Shown here one piece after another: positions 55,266 to 64,000 of a stretch of DNA of 64,000 nt; within the stretch, counting starts at the first letter, position 1, and the number at the start of each line of letters is the position of its first letter. The stretch lies in NCBI GenBank assembly GCA_039881145.1, contig JAYKKI010000091.1, forward strand, positions 1,736,001-1,800,000, in the 5' to 3' direction. The stretch is from Druceiella hillmani. Lineage: Eukaryota > Arthropoda > Insecta > Lepidoptera > Hepialidae. The notes below the pieces were generated by a model, which was not told where the DNA came from, did not search any database, and saw only the letters and a list, made by a program, of their open reading frames with translations. A program made the position numbers and the translations under genes.

Positions 55266-55742
55266 TAAATACTTTATGATATGTGTAGTGTATTTCGATG
55301 TACATGCTTATTGGCGGATAATTTATGTTTCGTAGTTTAGGTATGAATTTGAAAACGTAATACTACTTTCAGTTCAATCATTAAATAAATATATTTATAT
55401 CAAATTTATTGCAGTCAAATACTCTTATTCATTATTCTTAACCCAAAAATAATATACATTAATTGAATTTTTTTAATCATGTTCATGTTACAAATAAAAT
55501 TTGTTAATCATTATAAAGTTAATTGCTCATTTGTGCTAAAAAATTCAAGTTTTTTTGGAGGTCCAGCCATTTTGCTTCTAGTATATTTGAGGCCAAAATT
55601 TTTTGACTGTCAGAAGTATACTAGTGCTATGATACTATTTTAACATGAAATGTATAAAAAATATAATTTTTAAAGTTGCAAATGTTCCATCAAGTATATT
55701 TGGATATGAAATGAAATGAATGTAAAAATGATATAATACATG

Positions 55743-55857
55743 TAAACAAGGATTAAACAAGTAACTTTTACTTAACGTTTACTTGTTTAATCCTTGTTTA
55801 AACAAATAACCTTGTTTACTTGTTTAAACAAGGATTAAACAAGTAAACAAGGTTATT
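55743..55857. repeat. two overlapping-sequence perfect hairpins in tandem
   Basis: Hairpin 1 has 22-bp perfect arms 55743-55764 and 55779-55800. Hairpin 2 has 23-bp perfect arms 55805-55827 and 55835-55857 with loop ACAAGGA. All four arms are built from the same GTTTACTTGTTTAATCCTTG-like words, so each arm can also pair with arms of the other hairpin. Confidence 0.95.
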
Positions 55858-57384
55858 GGAAACAGTCCTTTGAGGAAGAAATGGGATTGTTAAAACGCAA
55901 GTATGTATGAGGTTTGTATGGGAATGGATAATTGCACATTTTAAAGCATTCCTGATTGGTCACTGTTTTTTTTTCTCAATGGAAAATAGAGTAATATTTC
56001 TAGCAATTGATCTCATACCTTAAACTAATGTGATTTATAGTTGAAACCTGTTTCAAATAGAATATAAATTTATATAATTTTATCACAAGCAATTTTCCTT
56101 AAAACAGTTCTTTCTTAGCACTCAATTTTCTTATAATCACAATGTAGAAAGGGAATCCTTCACACTGGTCGGCTAATTTTAAAATGCAGCATTTAACAGT
56201 TATCAAAACAAAACTTTTTTTGAGGTATTTTTCAATACACATATATAGGTATTCAAAATTAGAAAAAATTTGAGTTGTAATTAGACTTCAGTGTCAAAAT
56301 TTGTTCTGTCATAATTAACATTATAGTTTTAAAAACAAAATTATTTTGTTAAATTTTTATTAATAAACAAGTTGAAACATTGAAGATATTGAATTGTTTA
56401 TTTATTTTATTTACATTCCTCTAATGTCTGGCTAAATTTAAAAGCCTGCTTAAATTTGCCCTTTATTCCCTTCATTAGTCTTTCGAAAGCAGGTAATCAT
56501 AAAGATTTATGAAGCAAAACGACATATAAGAAATCATGTAATCTCCTTAGAGTAAGTTTAGAATTGTCTCCTTATATGTATATAATATAATTTGTCTCAG
56601 ACATTTCAAAACTGGAAAAATTGAATACTTATCCAAAAAAATTAACGCATCGTTTCATTAAAAAATGGCTTTCTTAAATATTTTTAGTGTAACTTGCGAA
56701 ATGACTTCTTTCCACGCGTTTATTTTTATCACTTCGCAACAATGCATTGTTCAGATGATCAATTTCAACATTACTAAAGAGGCCGAAAACAAATCCTAAA
56801 AATATATAAAAAGAAAAATGTTCACAACATTTTTCTTGCTAAGGTATTACATAAGATTATGAAATCCATAAATTGTAGCGCCGCACCTTATAACATAACT
56901 GTGAACCTACTGCATGTATATTTAAGTTATATATACAACTATATATTAAAATAATTTTTTTATACATTTACCAAATTTTTCAACTTGCCCTAGGGCTAGC
57001 CTTGACATCTCTCTTTCACACTTATGATGAAAAATATTAATTATTTAAAGTAACCTAGGTCTCATTTATCGCCTCATCTTACCCTATGTATCAGGACTTT
57101 ATATCGGGTTTGAACTTGTTGTTTGGGTAGAGCGGTCTAAATATCAATTGGCTATTGTTCGCAAACTGTGCCGTTAGTTTTGTGAGATCTCTGCAGAAAA
57201 ATGAACAATATGCGTGGTAAGTTCTTGCAACATCAATCTATATTTATAGCAGATTGTGATAATTTATTTTGTTTTTTAAACATCTAACAGTTCAATAGAT
57301 TTGCATACTTTGAATTCATATGTATTTGAGTACACGGTAATATTCATTTCCAAAATAATTTATCTATAATTTTTTGCAATAATT
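55858..57384. other. intergenic, no gene recognised
   Basis: AT-rich. A lone ATGAACAATATGCGTG followed by GTAAGT at 57201-57222 looks like a tiny first exon, but no compatible second exon was found. Confidence 0.5.
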
Positions 57385-57911
57385 TTTTCTAGATTCGGTG
57401 TATTGTGTAATTTGTGAGAAAATAATAAAAATATGTTTCCAACCAAAGAAGCCATTTCACGCTACCTTAAAATGGGCCGTGGAAAGATCAAAGTTTACAA
57501 TTATATTTGGAACACTTTCACTTACCAGAAGAACGTAATTTTTTTTCTTCATATGTATTTCAGAGGCTTTATATGTGAAATGAAAGTATATAATTCGAGT
57601 GATAAATATTACTTCAGTTTTATCTGTCATTGTTCACGAAATATTGTCAAATAATTGAAAATTGAGCAAGAAAATGGTCTTAAAAATTTAATGACATTTT
57701 TTGGTATCTTTTTACACACTTGTAAATAAAAAAATTATTTCATGATTTAGGAAATTTCATAATCTTTTTGAAAATGTATGGTTGTAAATAGTTTCCATTG
57801 AGGTAATTTCTGCAATTGATAATTAAATTTGGGCAGTGCAGCTGTCTCAAATGTCATTTGTTCCTGACCGCTTGCGTAAATTCGCTAATTAGCGCTCGGG
57901 CCCCAGAGGGG
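57385..57911 (+). mobile_element. piggyBac-like 3' end, family B, copy B3
   Basis: Ends at TTAA 57912-57915; read inward the end is CCCCTCTGGGGCCCGAGCGC. At its left, YCVICEKIIKICFQPKKPFH (near 57399-57460) follows a splice-acceptor-like TTTTTTCTAG. It resembles the C-terminal Cys-rich finger of piggyBac transposases (CxxC...C...H). The rest matches B1 and inverted B2, with a central part missing relative to them. Confidence 0.65.
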
Positions 57912-58601
57912 TTAATTGGGAATTCATCCATTGATTAGTAGGCCTAGACAAAGATCCTTTCTACTTTTGTTATTGTTTGTAGAAAACTTAAAATGTATGA
58001 AAATTACATTTGACATCGAAAGATCACATGGTCTAGTGTTGACGAATAGTATTTTAGTAGTCAAAAACACTCGTTTACGTTTTACAAAACGATACGTGAG
58101 TGTTTTTATGGCGATGTTCGAAAATTTTCATACAAATGCGTAAACAACGTGCAATTTTCATTAGTCATTGGAAATTATAATAGTTTTGATTGAGTGAGGT
58201 TTTCTATAAAATACACATAATTTTTATAAATACTATGCATCCTAAGCTATTTCACTACGTATTTGTATCAGTAGGTTGTTGGCATTACCCAAATTTGCTA
58301 CAACGAACGGCTAGTCACTGCATCAAGCAGTTTGTGGATGCACTCAATCACACTTCAATAGCGATAAGTGAATTGTGTGTCTACAATCTCAACAAGAAAG
58401 AACAAATATAAAACAAGAATAAGTACATATAATTAATTAGTGTTAACATATAATTTCAGTCATCAATTAGATAACCCGAACAACCCAATTTTTCATTAAG
58501 TATACCTAAGAGATGGTAAAGCTGCAAAAACCTATTAGGTCGTAAAGTAAAATACTTCCAAACATTATCAAAAGTGAATTACTTCAATTTCTATTTTTAG
58601 G

Positions 58602-58712
58602 TTTCAAAGGAAATATGGGTTGCCTGCAATTGCAATAGTAAAACCAATTTATGAGAAGCACCTTTTCAGTTTAGAACAGAAAAGGATACCACCACTCACT
58701 AAATGTTCAAAT
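58602..58712 (+). other. possible isolated coding exon
   Basis: CAATTTCTATTTTTAG before and GTAAGT after enclose a 111-base open segment reading FQRKYGLPAIAIVKPIYEKH then LFSLEQKRIPPLTKCSN. Composition is protein-like. It requires a phase-2 upstream exon that I could not find. Family not recognised; it could be a transposase piece or an exon of a gene mostly outside what I can parse. Confidence 0.3.
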
Positions 58713-59129
58713 GGTAAGTTTAGAAAACATAATAAAGGAATCGGTAATAAAAGTTAAATTAAAAATTTATTTACCAAAACAAAATACTTACAGGTTTGTG
58801 ACAACAATTCGAAAATTTTGAACCTCAATAGTAAGTTGGCATAGCCACTCATGACTCTTTTATATGGTCTTCAAGTCAAATTGAACCATTTGTGCGTGGA
58901 CTTGTCAAAATGGGGAACAAGTTTGTAATTAAATTTTATTCAAATTCAAGTCTAATTCTAAAAGTCTAAATGTGTCCTATCTCATAGTGCATAATTTAAT
59001 TATTTGATCAATTGTTTCATTATTATGCTAGAATCGTTGATGTTTCATGGTATCAAAAAAAAGATAGCGGCAGACGATGGCGGAGAGATTATAATAATAT
59101 TATGTAACAACTTTTAATGCAAATAAAGT

Positions 59130-59183
59130 TGTTAACTTGGCTGTGGATGTATTCTATATAAGACATCCACAGCCAAGTTAACA
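59130..59183. repeat. perfect hairpin, 21-bp arms, 12-base loop
   Basis: 59130-59150 (TGTTAACTTGGCTGTGGATG plus T) and 59163-59183 are exact reverse complements around ATTCTATATAAG. Confidence 0.95.
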
Positions 59184-60170
59184 TTTTTTAAATTTATGCC
59201 TTGTTTATAATTGTTTTTGTTGACCATTATTGTGTTAAAAAAAAAACAAAAATCACTTTATTTCATAGGTAAATAAAATTGACACATGAAATATGTCATA
59301 TCAAATTATTCTAATTAAAATTAGCACTTTATTACAAACTAGTACATGGTCAGAATACTGATTCCACTCAAGAAGAACCAATTAGAAACTTAGAGGTTAC
59401 TCTTTTTAGAAAGCCTGAAAATAATAAATACAATTTGAAGTTAGATGCTATGATATGAGAAAGCTTGATAGCCGAGCAGTTACTCCCAAGGATTATTTTC
59501 ATTTAGATAATAAAAAATTTTATAATAGGTAGCTGTATCTATATATATTTTGTCAAGCTATGAATTTCTTTAACTACATATGCTGCAGAACTAAGCCTGT
59601 CTGCAAATTTTGTAATGTATGACCAGTAATTAAAAATACTGTGTTACCTACAAGGTCCAATCCCAGGTTCTACATGAGTATATTTGTTTTTAAATGTTTC
59701 AAGCTAAGTAAACTTTACAAATTTCGTTTTTTTCTCGTTAAGAAGGTTATTGATAGTAAACCAATCAATTACATTAGTAATAGTATTATTCACATCATCA
59801 TAATTGGACGGATCTTGTCTCATTTTACATAATAGAGAAGTAAAATAAACAGTTATGGTTATGTAGGGCTTTCAGTGAGTAGGTAGTAAGTTATATTAAG
59901 TTATCTTCATTATTATCATCTGAAATTTCCTACAGTTCACATGGTTCTTGTGAAGTTGATGGCTTGGCAAGCTAAGGACTGCCCTGTTGACCCCAAAACT
60001 ATAAGAGAAAATAAAAACAACTATAATAAGAATCATAGATCATCTTGAATGTGTATTGTGGCAATATCTTTGTTATGATGTTATTAGGTTAATGTTTTTC
60101 TTTCACTCTAGTCATTTTTAAAATATATATTAATCATTTGTACTGAGAATACACAGTAGATAAATAAATA

Positions 60171-60771
60171 TCAATAGTTACTAACGCCAAAACCTTGGTC
60201 CTCAATTTTAACTTGAGCATCAACTGCAGAAAATTTGGTAATGGACAATACGCTCTCTTCCAAACGCGTTAAAGAGAGCTTGCAATTCAGACCCTTGTAT
60301 GGCGTCTTATGCAGTCTTTCCTTTGATTTTTGTTTTGAAGTCTGCCCAAAACTAAAATAATGCAAACTGCAGTTATAAGAATGCGAATTGTTGTTATGCA
60401 AAATTTATGTTATGAGAAGCAATGCATGAATAATAATTTAGAAAAAATGGACATTTTACTCACTTTTTTCCACATGTCTAATGATCTTTGTCAACCACGA
60501 ACAGAATTTAATATTTTTCTACCAATTCTTGCCACAATCAGTCAGCTCTTATGCGCCCTTGAGGACCTTGCAAGGTCACCGTACCTAGAACGTAAATAAA
60601 ATGTGACGCATTAATCGTTGTCATTTTCGAAATGGAGTGGTACGATATGAAAAACTCCTTTTTTCATTAAACATTAATTTCTATGTCACATAACTTTCCA
60701 TAAAGTCAACAAGACTTCCACTTGCTCCGTGCTCGTCCTTTGTCTTAATGCCATCTCAATCAAATAATCTA
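60171..60771 (-). pseudogene. decayed Zeste-like Myb/SANT regulatory gene
   Basis: On the minus strand, after a TTGTTTTATAG acceptor at 60770, MALRQRTSTEQVEVL then (after a frameshift) VDFMESYVT match the start of the multicopy insect 'regulatory protein zeste-like' family. At 60585-60480 LQGPQGRIRAD, LWQELVEK and, in another frame, ILNSVRG and RSLDMWKK form the Myb/SANT helix. At 60358-60171, after a TGCATTATTTTAG acceptor, FWADFKTKIKGKTA is followed, in a second frame, by LTRLEESVLSITKFSAVDAQ and VKIEDQGFGVSNY with a stop, the C-terminal block of the family. These proteins are Harbinger-related DNA-binding factors spread in insect genomes. At least three frameshifts and two stops mark it as dead. 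Confidence 0.72.
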
Positions 60772-61296
60772 TAAAACAAGTTAAACTAATAAATAAAAGA
60801 CGTGAAAAGTTTTATAAAAATTCATCACTTTAAAGAATATGAAAGTCGCGCATAATAACAAACCCTGCGCATTTTATCGATAAAAATACATGAATTTTCT
60901 TACTTACACTGAATAAAATAAACATTAAATAAGTATCGAATAAAATTAACTTTTAATAGATACACTTCAAACAATTACCGCGCAAATCGACATTGTTGAC
61001 ATATACAGTGGGTTTACTTCATACAAATATTTGAACTGAAACACGAAAGCCCTATCTCTTTCACACACATAAATATTGGTTATGGATTATAGAACAAGCC
61101 GGTACTCTGTGATACAAAAACCGTTTCACTTTTAAGCGTCGTTGGCGCGCTTTTGAATTGACTTGTCAAAGTGTGTCGAAGTACAATTTCATAATTTGAA
61201 AACTTATAATTTGAAAATATTTAGTTAAAATTTATATTATTACTATATTATAACTTTAATATATTGTTGTTGTTTCTATTAGATTTACTTGTAATT
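60772..61296. other. flank between two convergent/divergent relics
   Basis: No gene. TTGGCGCGCTTTTG near 61142 is a GC-rich island just upstream of the THAP gene start and might be promoter sequence. Confidence 0.4.
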
Positions 61297-61651
61297 ATGC
61301 CCGTAGATCGGTCTTGTTGTATATTGGGTTGTGGTCATAAATCTCCTTTTCATTATTTTCATCGTAAGTTGAAACTTATTTCTATTAATTTCTGAAATAA
61401 TTTATTAATACCTTATTTCAATTACACGTAAATGTTACATTATATCTAATTTAAAATAGGATTCCTACTTGATGCCGAACGTAGAAGAATTTGGTTGGAC
61501 AACATCGGTCACGAAGAGCTGAAGCGGTTATCTGCACGACAACTGGGTTCAAAATTCATCTGCCACTCACATTTCGAGGAAAAATATTATGGAGAAACGT
61601 GTAAATCTTTAAAGAGGACGGCTGTGCCTATTATTTTTCCATTAGTTTTCG
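61297..61651 (+). CDS. THAP zinc-finger exons (intact)
   Basis: Exon 61297-61363 begins MPVDRSCCILGCGHKSPFHY and exon 61460-61651 continues FLLDAERRRIWLDNIG, then LGSKFICHSHFEEKYY, then KRTAVPIIFPLVF. Cys at C-x4-C in the first exon and C-x2-H in ICHSHF give the C2CH zinc set of THAP. The Trp in RRIWLDN and the terminal AVPIIFP (AVPTIF-like) box are the other invariant features. THAP binds the subterminal sites of P-like elements. The reading frame crosses the intron in phase 1 without error, so this part alone could still make a DNA-binding protein. Confidence 0.88.
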
Positions 61652-63498
61652 GTAAATATTACATATTCTCGTTGAATTGAGTTTATTATACTTTCTTAAT
61701 GTTACTATTGTTAAAACTATCATTATCATCGAAATTACATTTCGTATTTCAAGAAACTGAGTCTTAATCATACAGTAATATATCTGCAATTATTTTATTA
61801 ATACTCATTTTAGATAAGGAGATTGAGGAAAGTACGGCATGTGAAGAAATAATCAGCCATAGCCCCCGACCCTCTCAAGAAGGATGCAGCCCTAGCCCTC
61901 GACCCCCTCAAGAAGGCACCTGCAACATATGGTCTGAATCCTACGAAAGGCAAACGTTAATAAATAGAAGATTTAGTAAGTAACTTTTGAATGTGTTAAA
62001 TTGAAAGTTTTCTCATTTTGAAAATATTTTTGAATATCATCCAAAAATCAATATATTTATTTTAAAGCAATATTAATGTAAGTTATACATATCTGTTAGT
62101 ACAAGAATATAGATCGATTAGGGATATGAAATTAAGAGAAACTTCCCATTTTCCCAGGTGCGATAGATAATTATGGTGGAGCTTAAAATGTTAAGTATAT
62201 TCTTCTAGGTTGAATAATCAATTTTTATTTTATTTGCAGTTCCAGGTGGAAGAAGACATCAAAAAAGAAGAAATGGCGGGAAAACCGAACGAAGAAAGAA
62301 ATTTAATGCTTTTTTGAATGAATCGTTGGAAGGTTTAAGTGAAAGTCAAAAGATATTTGTTAGAATGCAGTTGTTAAGTAAGAATGTGAAAAAGAAAGGC
62401 TACAGATTTAGTATGGGTGATTTTTCACCCACTTTGTTTGGCAATATATAAGAATAGTCCATAATGTTATAAGTTGCTCCAAAAATTATTCACAATGCTG
62501 TCAATAGGTCTATTGCGTTCACTTTTAAAATTTGGTAAATTTGGTCCGGGTTTAAATAATAATAACATCGTAACTTTTTTAAAAAACGAAACTAATAATT
62601 GGAGTGATCGTAGAAAATATTGTTCTATAATTTTTGATGAGGTAGCTTTATCTTCCGGGATTCATTTTTGTTATTCGGAAAAAAAAAATTGTTGGCATTG
62701 TGGATTTTGAGCAGAGTGAAAGGGAACAAAAGTTTGCTGATCATGCATTATTTATGTTAAGAGGTGTTCGTGAGTCATGGAAGCAAGTGTTAGCGTATTA
62801 TTTCTGTGAGGGTACCACTCTATCACGTTATTTTGAAAGAAGTAGTGAAAACTGTGAAAGAATGTAATCTGTATCCATTAGCTTTGGTATGTGATCAGGG
62901 TACTACAAATAGAGGAGCTATAAATTATTTGCAGATGAGTATGTTAGGAGTGTTAAAATGTGAAGAGTATATTGTTAAGGTTTCAGGCGTAGAGTTGTTT
63001 ATTATATATGATCCACCGCATCTTCTGAAAGGTTTGACAAATAATATGTTGAAGTATGATATTTTATTTGATAGGGATCGAAAGCGTGCAAAATGGAAAG
63101 ACATTATAGATGTTTACGAGAGATGGTGCAATAGGAGGTTCACAGATGATGAAGAAATTGACAGATGAGCATGTGTATCCTAGTAAAATACGTAAGATGA
63201 AAGTGAGTTATTGTGCGCAAGTGTTTAGTGATACGGTTCGTTGTATGCTATTGTTGCAAGCACCACACGGATAAACATGCGATTTTCTCTATTCTTCAAG
63301 TTTTTTTGACATACGCACTATTATCATTGTTCTTTCAATTCCAATTATGTTTTAAAAAATTATGAGTAAATTTACTTCAGTTTAGAGTAGTTTGACCTGT
63401 ATCCGTAAATGTAATGTTGGTTCACTAGATTTATAAATATTATAATTAGTTTTGGCTATAAATTTAATGTTCGGCTGATTTAGTTTTGGCCTCTACAG

Positions 63499-64000
63499 CT
63501 GGAAGACCGAATATTAATTCTAAGACTTTTGGTGAAAGTACAGGGGACACTGCAAGTATAGTAGGCTTTTTAGATAAATTATTTGATAGCGTTAATGGCT
63601 CGCAAAAATATTTTCAAGGAAAGTTAAGGACTAGAGTAACATTTAAAACTGATCATGAATCCTTTTGGTTAGAATCAATTAAACGCTTAAATGATATGAA
63701 ATTTGTTGATATTAAGTTTTACCCAAGTCTAAAAAATTGGATAACAACACTGAAAAGTTTTATTCATTTGTGGAAATTTTTGAAATCAAAGAATAATTTT
63801 TTTTCTCCAAGAAGTTTGAATCAAGATCCTCTAGAAAATTTATTTGGTAAAATTCGCTCTCATGGTGTAAGAAATATTAATCCATCTTGTATATCGTTTC
63901 AAAATTCTATGGAAGCTTTACTAATTTCAGATATTACTGTTCATTCTAAACTTTCCAATTGTGAAGTTATGATATTGTTATATAAAAAAAATTATGGTAT
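63499..64000 (+). pseudogene. C-terminal exon of the P-like transposase, open to the window edge
   Basis: After the acceptor GGCCTCTACAG, an unbroken frame of about 166 codons: GRPNINSKTFGESTGDTASI, LRTRVTFKTDHESFWLESIK, KNWITTLKSFIHLWKFLKSK, SLNQDPLENLFGKIRSHGVR and onward. The NQDxLENxF block carries the last catalytic acidic residue of THAP9/P transposases. The preceding coding segment near 63262 lacks a GT donor where one is expected (ACG followed by GATAAA), which may be a destroyed splice site. Confidence 0.8.

Larger units (their letters stand above)
57916..60170. other. intergenic, no gene firmly recognised
   Basis: AT-rich. It contains an exon-like segment at 58602-58712 and a perfect hairpin at 59130-59183, described separately. 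Other frames (57916-58143, 58190-58411, 59641-59832) have no motif. Confidence 0.5.
61297..64000 (+). pseudogene. P-element-like THAP transposase, runs off the window
   Basis: Intron-containing transposase of the P-element/THAP9 type, which cuts and pastes DNA using a GTP-dependent RNase-H-like core. Exons 61297-61363, 61460-61651, 61814-61975 and 62240 onward join in frame with GT-AG borders. They encode a THAP zinc finger, then a Pro/Ser linker, then KNVKKKGYRFSMGDFSPTLF. A one-base shift near 62435 and a stop at 62469 follow. Further blocks are FDEVALSSGIHFCYSEKK, a shift in an A-run near 62683, VDFEQSERE, ADHALFMLRGVRESWKQVLA, a shift near 62815, ALVCDQGTTNRGAINYL, DPPHLLKGLTNNMLKYD, KLTDEHVYPSKIRKMKVSYC, then after an acceptor at 63498 the C-terminal SLNQDPLENLFGKIRSHG. 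The last exon is open to the edge. Four to five lesions say pseudogene; the THAP exons are intact. Confidence 0.85.

Noticed and set aside
57201..57222. ATGAACAATATGCGTG followed by GTAAGT, like a tiny first exon
   Set aside because: Phase 1 donor; the nearest exon-like segment (58602-58712) needs phase 2, and reading in phase meets a stop.

Overview
The window is AT-rich nuclear DNA of an arthropod, most likely an insect. The evidence is long AT-rich introns with GT-AG borders, and PIF/Harbinger, mariner, Tc1, piggyBac-like, hAT-like, P-like, Kolobok-like, RTE-type and Jockey-type elements of kinds common in insects. I cannot name the species. No bacterial-style operons, CRISPR arrays, rRNA genes or convincing tRNA genes were seen. 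One host gene is clearly intact: the large subunit of chromatin assembly factor 1 (CAF-1 p150, CHAF1A) on the + strand, 24471-54039. Seven coding exons join in frame to 827 codons plus a stop. They encode a PCNA-binding-like QARLPF motif, an acidic SUMO-interaction-like motif, the charged KER coiled coil, a second FANFF motif, the WGTWRKK block, the acidic ED domain and a C-terminal region. The introns reach about 9.5 kb because mobile elements fill them. An E2F-like TCCCGCGC site lies about 180 bases before the start codon, which suits an S-phase gene. Layout: 430-2125 and 2125-2830 are two tandem arrays. 5490-6660 is a decayed HARBI1-like element with an antisense coiled-coil ORF. 10782-10820 folds like the hammerhead motif of Penelope-like retroelements. 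12826-13920 is a broken mariner. 18660-20330 is an antisense RTE-type retrotransposon. 21500-23395 is a PIF/Harbinger element just upstream of CAF-1. Inside CAF-1, intron 3 holds a mariner, an unidentified coding fragment, a Jockey fragment and a complete short piggyBac-like element. Intron 4 holds a TTAA-flanked Kolobok-like element, a second PIF/Harbinger element, a mariner fragment and a piggyBac-like end. Intron 5 holds two further piggyBac-like pieces, a gene of a repetitive uncharacterised family, a hAT-like transposase and a Tc1 transposase. Downstream of CAF-1 are a SINE-like unit, a cluster of perfect hairpins, a third piggyBac-like end, a broken Zeste-like Myb/SANT gene and, running off the right edge, a THAP-domain P-element-like transposase. 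The most unusual observation is shared by the two PIF/Harbinger elements. Transposase and MADF/BESS partner gene lie on opposite strands with their exons interleaved. In both copies, which are diverged, an exon of each gene starts at opposite ends of the same 39-40 bp segment, which therefore carries a 3' splice site on each strand. A second recurring pattern is a set of perfect 20-27 bp snap-back hairpins at unrelated sites.
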